From Nelumbo lutea (taxonomy: Eukaryota; Streptophyta; Magnoliopsida; Proteales; Nelumbonaceae): DNA of 64,000 bases. Both the position numbers and the translations under genes were made by a program. The notes beneath the pieces are model-generated. The model was not told the DNA's origin. It did no database searches and saw nothing but the letters and a program-made list of their open reading frames with translations. The stretch is taken from NCBI GenBank assembly GCA_022828595.1, contig JAKGHH010000001.1, positions 145,471,017 through 145,535,016 on the forward strand, in the 5' to 3' direction. Positions 35,566 to 52,316 of the stretch are shown one piece after another; position 1 is the stretch's first letter; each line of letters begins with the position of its first letter.

Positions 35566-38500
35566 GCTCCCACTTGCACTTAGGTCCAATCAGGTACTAG
35601 TTGGAGTCACAAGCTTTCCACATGTTTCTCAAACATTTTCAGTGATAGTGGCTTTGTCAATGGGTCTGCTACATTTTCTGCAAACGCTACCTTCTGAATC
35701 AGGACGTTCCCTCTGCCAACAATCTCCCTTAGTACATGGTACTTCCTCTCGATGTGCTTTGACTTCGAGTGGGCTCGTGGCTCCTTAGCCTGAGCAATAG
35801 CTCTACTGTTGTTACACAACAATGGGATGGGTGATGTGCTGGACGGAACTACTCCCAACTCATGAATGAACTTCTTCATCCACACGGCTTCTTTGGCAGC
35901 CTCACTTGCGGCAATGTACTCGGCCTCGGTCGTGGAATCTACAGTGGACCCCTGTTTGCTGCTTTTCCAGCAAACAACACACGATCCTATCATGAAAACA
36001 TATCCAGATGTAGGCTTTCTATCATCTGGATCCAACTAGAAATCGACATCTGTATACCCTTGGATCTGTAGTGAGCTACCACCGAATACTAGACAAAACT
36101 CTTTTGCCCTTCGAAGGTACTTATGTATGTTTTTCACAGCAGTCCAGTGCTCCTACCCTGGGTTGGCCTGAAATCTGCTTACTACACTCACTGCCTGAGC
36201 AATGTCAGGACGAGTGCACAACATGGCATACTTGATGCTCCCTACGACAGAGGGATAGGGAACGTCTTTCATGCCATTAATCTCCTCAGAAGTCTTGGGA
36301 GACATCTTCTTGGAGAGAGTGACTCCATGCCTAAAAGGAAAATTTCCTTTCTTGGAGTTTTCCATGCTGTATCTTTTGACTATTTTGTCAATGTAGGCAA
36401 ATTAGGATAATCCTATTATCTGCTTTGATCTATCTCTTTAGAGTCGAAGACCTAGTATATAGGAGGCTTCTCCAAGATATTTCATGGAGAATTGCTGTGA
36501 AAGCCATACTTTCACCATAGTCAACTTTCCTACATCATTCCCAATGAGTAGAATGTCATCTACATACAAAACCAATAATGTAACTTTATCTCCATTGTAC
36601 TTCCTGTAAACACAGGGTTCATCCGGATTCTGCTCAAAGTCAAACGATTTGACAGTAGAGTCAAAATGAATATTCCAACTTCTAGAAGTTTGCTTAAGTC
36701 CATAAATGGATCTATTGATTTACATACAATGTTTTCCTGACCCGCAGCTATGAAGCCTTGCGGATGCTGCATATAGATATCTTCAGTAAGATCTTCATTC
36801 AGGAATGCAGTTTTGACATCCATCTGCCAAATCTCATAATCATGGTATGCTACTACAGCTAGCAGGATCCTAATGGATTTAAGCATGGCCACAGGCGAAA
36901 AGTTATCTTCATAATCGATGCCATCTTTCTGAGTGTACCCTTTTGCCACCAGACGAGCTTTGAAGGTCTCAAGCCTACCATCGGGGCCCTTCTTCCTCTT
37001 GTAAATCCATTTGCATCTGATTACTTTTACCCTAGAGGGCGGATCTACTAGAGTCCAGACTCCATTGATCTCCATTGAGTCCATCTCTGCTCTCATGGCC
37101 TCCACCCACTTCTGGGAATCTATGTCCAACATAGCTTTCGTGTAAGTCACAGGATCCTCTTCACTAGTCAAGGTTTCCACCAGTTAACTATCCTGGTCAT
37201 AACCATAACGGACTGGTGGCTTGGATACCCGAGTGGATCTTCTAGGTTGGTCACTACCTGGAACTTGTGGGACATCTCCCACTGCTCCTGAGCTCTCCTC
37301 ATCAAGAACAACTTCCTGACGATGGGCGTCCAGGATATAGTCGGTTTTCAAGAATTGCGCATTACGACTGCAGAACACTTTTTGCTCACTTGGGTCATAG
37401 AAAAGGTAACCTATAGAGCCTTTTGGGTAGCCTACAAATAGGCAACGGTTGGTCTTGGATTCCAACTTGTCTGCACACCTTCTTTTAACGTGTGCTGGAT
37501 AACCCCAAATCTTCAAGTGTCTGACACTTGGTTTCTTTCTGGTCTAAAGTTCATATAGAGTATTCGGAATCGATTTGGTTGGAACCCGATTTAGCACGTA
37601 AATCGCAGTCTCTAATGCGTAACCCCAAAAGGATGTGGGTAACTCTAAGTGTATGAGAAGTGACCGGACCATATCCAATAAGGTCCTATTCCTCCTCTCT
37701 GAAACACCGTTAAGTTGTGGTGTAGCAGGAGGAGCTAATTGTGATATTATTCCATTGTGCTTTAAGTAGTCCCTGAATTCGTTAGAGAGGTACTCACCAC
37801 CTCGATCAGATCGAAGGGCTTTAATTTCTCTCCCCAATTATTTCTTGACCTCTTGTCTAAACTCTTTGAACTTTTCAAAGGATTCAAACTTGTGTCTCAT
37901 TAGGTACATGTAACCATATCGTGAAAAATCATCTGTGAATGTGATGAAATACACATGTTGATTTTGTGTCCTAACACTCAGGGACCACATACATTAGTAT
38001 GTATTAGATCAAGTGTGCCTGTACATCTTTCAAGCTTACCGTTAAATGGCTGTTTCGTCATCTTGCCTTGTAGGCAAGGCTCACAGGTGGAAAGATCTTC
38101 TACACTTAGAAAATCCAAAGGACCATCTTTTACCAACCTTGTGATTCAGTCAACACCGTTGTGGCCAAGTCAGTAATGCCACAAACACGTGGGATTAACT
38201 GTATCACGGGCTCTCTTCTTGGGGATTTCAGCTGATGTAGTTTCGGTTATGTTAGTTTCTAGAGAAGGATGTAGAACATAGAGACCGTTCTCTAGTTCTC
38301 CGTATGCGATGAATCTGTTATTTCTTTTAATAGTAATCATATTATTAAAGAAGACAGAATAACCATCTGCACATAGTTTCGAAACAGAAATCAAATTTCT
38401 CCTTAAATTTTGTACATAAAGACAATCTTTCAGTACAATTATTCATTCTCTAAAAATTAACTCCACGGTTCCTATTGTCGCGGCTACAACAGTTGTAGTA

Positions 38501-38876
38501 GTCCCCAAGTAGAGTGTAATTTCTCCTTCACTCAGCCTTCTGCTTACCTTGAACCCCTGCAGTGAGTTACACGCATAACTTGAAGCCCCGGAGTCAATAC
38601 ACCAGGATGCAGAAGCTACCAATAAATTGGTTTCTATAACACAAAATTTGAAATTGCCTTTCTTGGATTCCAGGTAAGCAGGATAGTTCTTTTTCCAGTG
38701 GTCGATCTTCTTGCAGAAGTGACGGGCATCCGATGCTTTGCCATTTTGTCCAGATTTTTAGAAGCTAGGACCATCATAAGGATCCTGTACCAGTCAACAT
38801 AGTTTGGACCCTTAAGCTTGTTGTCGTCAAGAAGCTTTGCAAATGACCCGTTTGCCATTTTCTGATAAAAGAGCAA
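35566..38876 (-). pseudogene. Copia B: gag-pol remnant
   Basis: Minus-strand order: gag start MANGSFAKLLDDNKLKGPNY at about 38,858, then a jump straight into the zinc-knuckle region (KNYPAYLESKK-like, 38,700-38,640), so most of gag is deleted relative to C. Protease region (about 38,600-38,400) and NLISVSKLCADGY follow. Integrase follows at 37837-37544 ([35 protein letters not shown]) and 37516-37184. Reverse transcriptase at 37180-36560 has CKWIYKRKKGPDG, LVAKGYTQKDGIDY and WQMDVKTAFLN. RNase H at 36035-35607 has STVDSTTEAEYIAASEAAKE and NVADPLTKPL. Stops and frame changes occur between and within the blocks, so B is not autonomous. Confidence 0.9.
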
Positions 38877-40581
38877 ACATCAGTCCACAACCTAATTTGA
38901 TTCATGTTCATTTCATAGATATGGATTTTAATCTACGATCCATTTCCATTTATTCATCTCTGAGATTTCTCTCATTTCTCAGTGATGGAGACTACGGGTT
39001 GTCTCTGAAAATGTGGGAAATCACATAGGGTGCATGGAGCCAACTGTTTCAACTGCATAACCCCACCACCTTTCTGTGAAGAATCATATCCACTCATCAT
39101 ATGAGTTTTCCCTTTGGCCTCTGTCAGACAAGGTTCAGAGCCGTTTTTAGGTAAACCTTTCTGTCCAGTGAGTGCTCACCCATCATGTTCGTGAACGCCA
39201 AGCTACCATGAGAAAGTTCTCATTTTCTGGTGAAGCCCCTCCCACATCGGTCTATGACGCCCCTATCATCTTATGAAACACTTAGACAAGTCCAACAGCA
39301 AATGGATTGCCCATTTTCTAGTGCATTTCCTCATTACTGAATGACCCATCCTCATGCTAATGATGGAAGGCCTTTAGAGAGTTCATCATATGAATCTTCC
39401 TATCACGTGCACTCATATTAGTTGGAGGGAACAGTTAATTACGTCCTAGTTTGATTTAGGTCAAACCAAAGTGGCTCCCACTGACTTTCATAAAGTCAGA
39501 TTTCGGCGGGCTTTAAAACGGCTATGGTTCCGCACGAAACCTCTTGATGAGGTGTGGGGCCCACCACTGAGGGAGGTCATCCAATGACCAAAAGGGACAC
39601 CATGGCAATGATGTGCATTCAGCCATGGTGTGTGCAAGAGCCACTATCGAATGAGCATGGGCCAAACATCTATAAGGCTCATTGGAAACCCGTTTTAAAT
39701 CCATAATATTAACCATTAATATTATCTAGGTATATGGGTTGAATTAGCGTTACCCAATTCGGCCCATATAGCTTTATCCTTTGAATTGGGCTTTTAGCAG
39801 TTTTAACTATTTAAAACTGGGCCTTTACAGGTTGGGCCGAATTAACCATTTAATTAAATATCAATCCTCAGGCCCATTAGTGAGAAAATTAGGGCTGACT
39901 TTCAGCCTTGATTAAACCCTAGATTTGGTCCAAACAGTTTGAACCAATCTTGGATCGAATGGGTCTAAGGTTTGATCTTTAATTAAATCTTTAATTCAAG
40001 AAAATATTCTGAAATTAAATAATTGATAAAAGAAAATCAAGAATCAATTAAACAGGGATGTTTGTACACTCCATCCTGCAAAACAAAGGTTAGATCACAG
40101 ATTGCAGTTTCACAAACTGCAAATCGCAGATAACGAATGTCCCATCTACAAAATCTCCTTCTCTGCGAAATCTCCCTTTTTGCGCCACCATCTTCGATCC
40201 AAAATAAAATTAAATAGAAATCCTATTTCTATTAATAATTACATCAGATCGAATGCCTATACATTGAGTCTAAAAATGAAAAAAAAAATATTTATAGACC
40301 AAATGTAATAAATAAACCAAGAAACTGCAAATGTTGTAGTTCTCCTTGCACAAATCAAGAATTCGATCTCCTCTTGTACAAACAACCCATAAATCAAGAA
40401 AATCATATAGAACTATTCTAAACAATAATCAGATTTATATAAAATTAATTTTAGATTATTTGCACATCAATTTTGGGAACAAATTTCCCAAAACCCATAT
40501 CTGCGCAAATTGGGTAGAATGCCTTCTCCCTATTTGCGTAGGTTCAGATCTGAAATAGAATTGTTCAAGATTTGAACCTGG
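38877..40581 (-). other. Copia B untranslated leader
   Basis: This 1.7 kb lies between the primer-binding site and the gag ATG and matches the leader of element C (59,902-61,690) in order: for example TCTCAGTGATGGAG (38,969) with TCTCAGTGACGGAG, and CCCCTCCCACATCGG in both. No gene is present. Confidence 0.7.
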
Positions 40582-40593
40582 CACTGATACCAT
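40582..40593 (-). promoter_or_regulatory. Copia B primer-binding site
   Basis: Minus strand TGGTATCAGTGCC, one base after the LTR end, matches the initiator-Met tRNA 3' end as in most plant copia elements. Confidence 0.85.
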
Positions 40594-42551
40594 TGAAGGG
40601 ATAGGAAATCCATCACATGGACGCCCAAAGATTGCAGAATAAGGGGGCGAATTTTCAAAAATTTTTCTCTCCCTTCAATTGGGAATCAAATTCCCCATTT
40701 AGAAAATCATGTTTTCAATGATCATTCTTGAACCATAAACTGAACTAGATCTGAACCAAAAGGAGTAGGGAGGGATAATATCTGATACAGAGAAGCAATA
40801 TCTCCCAATGGAGGTGTTCATGCCCAAGGAAGGATCCAAAATCTGCTCCCACTAAAGATGGCGCAGTGTAGGGTGGAGCAGAATCAACAGTGTTCTTCCA
40901 AAAGAACTTGACCCTTCGCAAGAATCAACTAGATGGCTTGTGAATACAACTCCCACCAATCTTTTCTCCAAAAGATTGGTATCAAGATCAAATCTTGATT
41001 TCTCCCAAGAACTGGAGATCGAACTGTTGTAGACGGCGGCTGCAGGAAGGAGGCAGCAAGAGAGTATTTGCAGGGTGCAGAATTCTCTCTTCTAATAATC
41101 TCAGCTCTGAAGACAAGGATCTCTGGATTGCATTGCATGTCTAAAGGCTGCCGCCCCCTCTTCCTTTTATAGACTTAAAGGGATCAGCTCCTAATCCCAT
41201 TAGGAGTTGCTAACCCAAATCATAATTGGATTAGAAGTCCCTTTAAGTGATAAAGGATAACCCTTATCTTATCTGCATATTAGATCAGCCATCTCCTAAT
41301 CTAATTAGGAGGTTTCCAGATCTAAACCTCATTTAGATCTTAGACTCTCTAAGTGGATAGGGTCTGGGCCCAATCCTATCAATTGATCCATCTCAGAATT
41401 CGCCCCTTAAGTGACTAATCAAATTAGCCCAGTTCGAAAATGGGCTTAAGGCCCATTTAAGGTTATGTATTCATTTAGCCTTCCAAACTGCTGCCCAGTT
41501 GGGCTTCCTTATATGGCGTGGGACCCAAACATTGATCTACACATCAGCCACATGGGTTCAGCCCAGCCTTTGTTAGAAGGCCTGACCGAATACACTGTTA
41601 TGGAAAATGCACCCCCTGAAACCCATCAGATGGGTTCTATGGGCCCAACACTTACCCTAAGTGGTCCCTGGGCCAAGCCACCTTGTAACACCCAGGGACT
41701 GTGGGTAGATGCAAGATTAGCCCATCAGGTATTATCCTCAAATGGCCTTACACTTAACCTCTCAGCCCATAATGATCATACACTGCCCGACAAGAGAGGA
41801 CCTCTCCCTCGGCTGCAAGGAATAGTGTTGCACTCTCTGCTTATATGGATCCCGAGAATTAAAACCTTTTGCAAATCATTTCAAAACCATAATATATATA
41901 CTTTTATATCTCATATAAAATATATTTTGCAAAAAGAAATCTCAACGATTGAAATCGGCTGCCGGCAGTCTTGGTTTCCATCAGTGAGAGTGCATCCTCG
42001 ATCATTACTTTTGTCTGACAAAGGGGCTGATCCTATCACTATGATCACCCACTGAGATGAATTCTCAGACTATCCCAACATACCCAGGTTTTGACCCCCG
42101 CTAAGGATCTCACTGATTGGTATATCAAAGACAGCCCAATCCGATACCTAGTGCAGTATCATAATCGAGTCTAGGGGTTGGGTGTAATTTTCCAGTTTTG
42201 CCCATCAATCTCCAAGGTCCCGGGCAATACTGGAAATCTGGTCCAGTTCAAAGATTCAATTAATCCTACACTGTATGTGCCTAGGGTCTCACCCCGGTAG
42301 CTGAGACAATCCACCCCATCCGACTTGGTGGCACCACAGTGTCAGCCTTGTCAGGATAGGTCTCCCCAGACCAACCCACTGGCTGTGAACGTTCTAAACT
42401 AACACGAGTCTCTTTAAGTGTCCAGTTTAAGGGTATTACACAGAAAAATACCAAGGAAACATGAATCAAATATACACTTTTATTCATTTACAATAAACTC
42501 ATAAAGTACATCATTTTGATTGAAGCTAAGGGCATACAAAACTGTCTAACA
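40594..42551 (-). mobile_element. Copia B 5' LTR (1,958 bp)
   Basis: Minus-strand TGTTAGACAGTTTTGTATGC (42,551) to TCCTATCCCTTCA (40,594). It aligns end to end with the 3' LTR at 33610-35565. Confidence 0.92.
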
Positions 42552-42556
42552 TCAAT

Positions 42557-44241
42557 ATCCAAAGAGACCACTACACCTTGTTGGAGAACATCATTGAGAG
42601 GTAGAGCATTGCGAGGTGGGGTGTCATCATCATGAGGTGTTGCGGGCCTAGAAGGCGACTGAGATGGCCCAATATTGGTTGCTGGGGAGTTGAGCCCTAA
42701 ATCGGTGGATGCGAGAGGAGATTGTATCATAACTGGAGAGGAGGGCAGCGAGGCATCAATTGGTTTGTTTGCTGAGGCAAAATCGATGCTGCAACTGTTT
42801 CAGCCTGCACTACTGAAGTGGGCTAACGATTGTGAGTGGGCGTGTAAGTCCTAGGAACCGGAACTGTGATTGTAACACCAGTATTATTGGAAGAGGAAAC
42901 AGTCAATGAAGGAACAATTGCATATGGGAAATGATTCTCATCAAACAACACATGGTGAGAGACAGTAATCTGACTTATAGAAGGTAAGTAGCAGCGATAA
43001 CCCTTATACATAGCACTATAACCAAGGAACACAAATTGATCAGAATGATACTGAAATTTATGTTGATTATAGGGCCTTAATAGAGGGTAATAGGCACAAC
43101 CAAAGGTTCATAGCATGGAATAGTCAGGTGGAAGCCCAAATAACACCTCATATGGGGAACGACCATCGAGAACAACAGAAGGAAGGCGATTGATTACGAA
43201 CACAGCATAATGGACAGCATCGTCCCAAAAACGCATTGGAAGAGAAGCATGACTTAGGAGAGTCAAGGCGGATTCTATTATATGCCGGTGTTTGCATTCA
43301 ACAGTACCATTTTGTTAATGTGTGTGTGGGCAGGAAACTTGGTGAGAAATGCCACACTCGTCAAGGTGTGTAGACAGCCACCTAAGCATCTTCCCCAGTC
43401 ACTTTGAAAAAATTTGATTTTATGTCCAAAAATATTTTCAGCATGGCATTGAAAATGAAGAAAAGCCAATAACACATCCTTTTTGTAAGTAAGAGGACAA
43501 AGTCATGTGAAACGGGAAAAGTGATCAACAAAAATAACATAATATCGGTACCCATTATTTGAAAGATAAGGGGAAGGACCTCATACATCAAACATAACTA
43601 ATTCAAGGGGAGACGAGGACTTGAAAGATGGGGAAAACGGTAGCTGATGACTCTTTGCATATTGACAAGAGTAACAAAGAGAGTGAAGAGCATCATTATT
43701 TGCATGAACACCTACTGAAGAAAGAACTTGTTGAACTACTTGTAAAGCCGGATGCCCAAGCCCTATTAGAAGAATCACAAGCACTATTAGAAGCAAAAAA
43801 GGACGATTTGTGGGTACCCGATGTTGAACCTTGCAGAGATGAGGGAAGACAATAGGGACCATTGATATTAGGGCCACAAAGCACTTCCTTCCCCGTGATA
43901 GAATCATTGACAGCAGAATGAGAGGAATGAAATTCAAAAAATAAGTTATTGTTTCTAGTGAATTGAGAAACAAATAAAAGACTCTTAGAAAGAGAAGGAA
44001 CATGAAGCAAACTATTGAAACTGAAAGAACGATTATTGTGTGTGATATGAGAGTGCCCAACATGACTAATAGCCAAACCTGAACCATTGCCAACTTGTAC
44101 TTGATTTGTACCACTATAGTCCACCGGAGATTGTAGATTGTTGATGTCTAGTGTCATATGATTCGTAGCTCCCGAATCAGGATACCAGTTTGGATAAAAA
44201 ACTTGTGAGTCAGAATTGGTGTTAGCATGATAAACTTGCAT
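42557..44241 (-). pseudogene. Copia A: protease, integrase and post-integrase region
   Basis: Minus-strand 44241-43696 contains WYPDSGATNHMT, the aspartic protease D-S/T-G active site, then a frame shift into LGHPALQVVQQVLSS and CYSCQYAKSHQLPFS (the GAG-pre-integrase zinc-binding block, near 43,720-43,600). Integrase core pieces appear around 43,590-43,280 (FQSDWGRC, then HTHINKMV), and the post-integrase MFLGYSAMYKGYRCYLPS lies at 43032-42823. At least three frame changes break the polyprotein. The tail (42,730-42,557) runs to ..QQGVVVSLDID, where copia B is inserted. Confidence 0.85.
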
Positions 44242-44273
44242 AGGACTGTTATGACGGTTGCAGAGTTGACAAA

Positions 44274-45150
44274 CTAATCCATTACTGTTGTTGGAACCAC
44301 CATGGTGTTGCCTGCGACCTCGACCACCAGAGCCGCGACCACCACGCCCTCCTCTGTTATAATGATGGTTGGATCTTCGTCCACCATTATTGTTATTGGA
44401 GCCTCAACCATTGTTATTATTGGAGGATGGACGTTACCAACCCGAGCCATATTGGTAGCTGGAGAAGCAAGATCTGAAGTAGTAGACTGAAATGTATGTT
44501 GCTTGAACAAAATCTCATGGCTTAGGAGAAGTCCTTGAAAGTCTTCAATGGTAAGGATATCATTATCCATTCGTGTAATAAGAGAAGTAACAAACAATTC
44601 ATATTTTGGTCCTAATCCTGCAAGAATATAAAGAACTATGTCTGTTTCGGAGATGAGTTCAGAGATTGCAGCAAGACAATCAACATAACCTTTGACTTTT
44701 TGAATATATTCATGAATGAAACTTGCACCTTTTCTCATTGCTTGAAGTTGCAGACAGAGTTGGAGAATTCGCGCGCAAGAGGGTAAGCCAAATATCCGGG
44801 CTAGAGCACGCCAGACCATTGTAGTAGTGGGTAGTCCAACGACTTGGTGTATAACACTTTCAGAGAGGGATGAGATGATCCAGCTTAACACGAGCTAATC
44901 AAAACGCCTCCAGGTTACAGCAAGTGGATTGTCGATCTTCCTTGCAGGATCATTGGGATCCGGAATCTTAGTTGGGGGACATGCCACCGTTCCCTCAACA
45001 AGACACAGTAGATCATGTGCGTTGAAGATGGGAAAAAACTGGGCTCGCCAGATGCTGTAATTCTCGGCAGTTAACTTGATAGGCAGATAGTGAATTATGT
45101 TGGGGATATCAGCTATCGAAGAGGTGAGGAAGGCTGGTAGCCCATTGTTG
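44274..45150 (-). pseudogene. Copia A: gag
   Basis: The minus-strand frame is typical of copia gag: ENYSIWRAQFFPIFNAHDL at about 45,060-45,005, W-x-x-x-D then a TAG stop at about 44,896, then LVLSWIISSLSESVIHQV, SFIHEYIQKVKGYVDCLA and LAGLGPKYELFVTSLITR. Apart from that single stop the frame is open for most of the protein. A C-terminal glycine/asparagine-rich part is frame-shifted. The expected nucleic-acid-binding tail is degraded. Confidence 0.85.
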
Positions 45151-45183
45151 AAGAAATCGCCTGACCACTGGAATCCATTTCCT

Positions 45184-45195
45184 GCTCTGATACCA
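45184..45195 (-). promoter_or_regulatory. Copia A primer-binding site
   Basis: Minus strand TGGTATCAGAGC next to the inner LTR end, the canonical initiator-Met tRNA site. Confidence 0.85.
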
Positions 45196-45424
45196 TGAAC
45201 AAGAATGCAATATATGAAAGAATGGGTTCAGAACACACCACCGGTGAGATACCCAAGTCATGTATTTATAGGTATAAGTAGATATGGATTATAGTACGGA
45301 TAAGAGATAGGTAGGTTACAGAGATAAGTGATAAACTATAGGAGTTCTAGATAAGCTAGAATACAAGTGGCTAACTCTATTACCATATTGGGTTAGTGGG
45401 AGGATAAGCATTGTCTCGTTTACA
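45196..45424 (-). mobile_element. Copia A 5' LTR (229 bp)
   Basis: Minus-strand TGTAAACGAGACAATGC (45,424) to CATTCTTGTTCA (45,196), bounded by the primer-binding site. The right-hand 35 bp match the 3' LTR remnant at 30,430-30,466. The short LTR contrasts with the 1.95 kb LTRs of B and C, so A is a different copia lineage. Confidence 0.8.
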
Positions 45425-45600
45425 CCGCATACCCTATCTCCATTCGTTTTTTCCTACTGAAGTTCACAATAGTTTTTTTCTTTTTTTTTTTCCTGTTGAT
45501 TCGTACTCTATCTCCATTCGTTTTTTTCTTACTAAAGGTTACAACAACTTCTTTTCTTTCTTTTCTGTTGATTCTTACTCTATTAATGCATGTAACTTCA
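45425..45600. repeat. Two-to-three-unit tandem repeat, pyrimidine-rich
   Basis: A unit of about 73-76 bp starting CC(G)CATACCCTATCTCCATTCG at 45,425 recurs at about 45,501 (CGTACTCTATCTCCATTCG) and partially at about 45,574. Each unit contains T/C runs and ends CTGTTGATT. It abuts the LTR of copia A. Confidence 0.7.
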
Positions 45601-46231
45601 TACCCTGTGAATGATTCTTCAACTCCCTTCATTTATCTTTTTTTTTGGGTTGGATACATAGTTCATTATGCCTCTTAGACTCCTTCAATTTTCCTTTCTT
45701 GTAAATGCTTCCCCCCTCTTGGAATACGAAAAGATCTTAAATCCAATATGAATGGCCTTTCATTCTTTAAACCAGTTCAAAATGGGAATACACAAAAAAA
45801 AAAAAATAACTAGAGGGTTAAGAGTCTTGGAGAGAGAAAGGTTAAAGTACTATTGTGCCACATCATCCACAAAACAAGTCTTGTGATGTGGAATTGGAGA
45901 ATGCATATGGACACATCAAAGTGGGATGAATCCAACAATCCTACAAGATTTGACAGGATAGTTGGTCTTAACAGCCAGGTGAGAGGATTGGGGAAAAAAA
46001 TCCCTTCTCACCACCTCCTTTCTCATCCCATCCCATCCTTTCTCGACAACTAAATAGACCATTAGGTCATAGATTGTTTCGGGCACATGTGAAGGAGATG
46101 GATGAGACTATGGAGAATTTTCCTCCAATTATGGGTGTGATATAAAGTGGCCTCTTTCTGTTCAATATTCTCTCTCTATCCACACTTTCTGACTTGAATT
46201 GCACAGCCATACATAGCTATCTTGTATTGTG
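45601..46231. other. Unassigned DNA
   Basis: No gene or element is recognised. An A run lies at about 45,794-45,807. Confidence 0.4.
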
Positions 46232-46516
46232 CAAGGTTTTTAAAATCGAATCGGACAATGAACTGGATAGAGGTCCAGTTCCTGGGTCGAATGGTCTGAT
46301 CGTTCAAACCGAACAATTGGCCCATTCTAACAAAAAAAATTAAAAAATAAGAAATGATCAAAAACATTGAACGATTCGAATGGTTCAATCACCCGAGTAA
46401 CGGTTTGCTGACCATATCAACATTTTTTTGGCAAAAATCTAATTTTGGAGAAAAACAAAACCAATTCCCGGTTTTTCTGTCTGACCGTCCTGTCCGGTCC
46501 GGTTTTGAAAACCATG
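46232..46516. mobile_element. hAT MITE (285 bp), second full-size copy
   Basis: Ends CAAGGTTTTTAAAATCG and, reversed, CATGGTTTTCAAAACCGG. The body matches the copy at 28975-29268 (for example GATCGTTCAAACCGAAC). The flanking 8-mers GTATTGTG and GTATTTGA agree only in part, so the target duplication has decayed or been altered. Confidence 0.85.
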
Positions 46517-47287
46517 GTATTTGAGATGTGTGACTGCAATATAGCGTGGATAAGGTGCAGGTAGAGAAAATGAGTATCTCACCTCAGAAGCGTGTGATGA
46601 TTCTAATTATCAAGTTTTAAAATATCAGCCACTTGCCAGAGTTTACCAATTCTTTTTCCACTTGTAAATTTTTTGTAGCAAGTTGAATGTATCGGGGTCC
46701 ATCTTCTTTTCATATAGTAGTATCATAAATGTACCTCTTGTTGATTATTTGACATATAAAATAGAAAGTTGAGAGAAAGTTATTAAGGTCAAATATAAAT
46801 ACATGGTGCACATGTTATTTGTTTATTTGTAGCAGATCGCCAATGTGCCCGGTCAGTCTTGTTGTGGTTGTTAGTAGGGACTTAGGCCTCGATTAATTGG
46901 AGACAAAATCATGCATACCAGGCTGGGTTTTACTGTGAGTTCTATCGGTATTAGGTAGCTGCTGTAGCCTGTAGGTGGCATCTCATGGTTAGCAGTTTTG
47001 GGTTCGAATGGAAAAGCCTTTAATGAAAAGTCTGAGAAACAAAAAATAAGTTCACATGAACTGAGAAATTAACTTTCAATTCCGTTGAAACTATTTTCAG
47101 TAGCATCTTTGAATCAGTTGAGTCAATGCAGCTCAAACAACGTTTAAGACCCACCCAATGGGCACTAAAAAAAAAAGGATCTTGACCTTGACCGCTGAAG
47201 ACCTGAGGAGGGATCCAAGTTTTACTAATATCCCTCGGCTGCTTTTCAAGAGAAATGGTCATCTTCTTTAGCCACCGGAAAGAAGCA
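46517..47287. other. Upstream region of the intact CRK
   Basis: No repeat or gene is identified. ATATAAAATAG at about 46,754 is a TATA-like word, but about 530 bp from the start codon, so its role is uncertain. An upstream in-frame ATG at 47255 would add 11 residues ahead of the signal peptide. The ATG at 47288 is preferred because the hydrophobic signal then follows directly. Confidence 0.4.
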
Positions 47288-51614
<4,327 letters not shown>

Positions 51615-52316
51615 TGTTGATCAATATTGGGTATTAACATCGGAAATTACATTAATTAATAAGATAAGTACATCCTAGACTCCGATTATGAGTTGCCCAC
51701 AGTAGAGGTCTGTTGATTAATAACTGTTGTAACTTAATATTGGATTAGAAACCGATAAATATGGAGGTATTTGGTATAGTGGTATTGTGTTGCATAGAAT
51801 TTTGGGTTGATCAATTCGGTCAAAACTTTTTCCATGCCATGTGTTTCTTGCATCATAGATTTTCTTTAAATATTAAATTTGATATTTTAGGTATAGTCAA
51901 CTTAAAATAGTTTTCAAAACATTTCAAGTAGCAAATCATTACCGAACACTCCTTATAAAAATTTTGTATTGTTTGTTATGGCAGAATTCAAGAAAAAACA
52001 AGAGAAAATGCAATAACAAAGAATAATCACATAAGATTTAATGTGATTCCGTGGTTTATGTGTTTATGCCTTCATTTCTATATCCTCCCATTTGGCACTA
52101 TGACGAATGCATCCTTACCAGAATGTCGATCTCCTCAGACTAATATTTGGGAATAGGAAGTCGAATACATCTCTCTACTTTTTAACAAGTCTTTTTTCTA
52201 ACTTAGCTAAGGCAAACATCTTGGGTCAGGGGAAATGAACCCCGAAGTGGGTATCAGGCCCAATTTGTGAATGATGAAGCATCTTCAAAGCCTAGGATCC
52301 ACAATACATAGTATGA
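51615..52316. other. Downstream of the intact CRK; no feature recognised
   Basis: The first ~250 bp may hold the 3' UTR. No clear polyadenylation signal is distinguishable, and no element is recognised. Confidence 0.4.

Larger units (their letters stand above)
33605..42556 (-). mobile_element. Ty1/copia element B, 8,942 bp, both LTRs present
   Basis: LTRs at 33610-35565 and 40594-42551 are near copies. The target duplication reads TCAAC at 33605-33609 and TCAAT at 42552-42556 (one mismatch). The internal region holds, in minus-strand order, primer-binding site, leader, a deleted gag, protease, integrase, reverse transcriptase, RNase H and polypurine tract. In the first ~240 aligned bp of the LTRs I counted about 11 differences by eye, so the insertion is not recent. 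It interrupts copia A. Element C at 55212-64000 belongs to the same family. Confidence 0.92.
30403..45424 (-). mobile_element. Ty1/copia element A, degenerate, with two nested insertions
   Basis: Minus-strand gag (about 45,150-44,274), protease and integrase (44,241-42,823), reverse transcriptase and RNase H (33,674-33,040 and 31,493-30,470) follow the copia order. The 5' LTR is 45196-45424, and the 3' LTR survives only as about 30403-30466. A solo LTR (31499-33034) sits in the reverse transcriptase and copia B (33610-42551) sits between integrase and reverse transcriptase. Without these the element is about 4.5 kb. Frameshifts and stops in every domain make it inactive. It is the oldest layer in this stack. 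Confidence 0.88.

Noticed and set aside
47255..47287. Upstream in-frame ATG for the intact CRK
   Set aside because: It would put 11 charged/polar residues ahead of the hydrophobic signal peptide; the ATG at 47288 gives a standard signal sequence.
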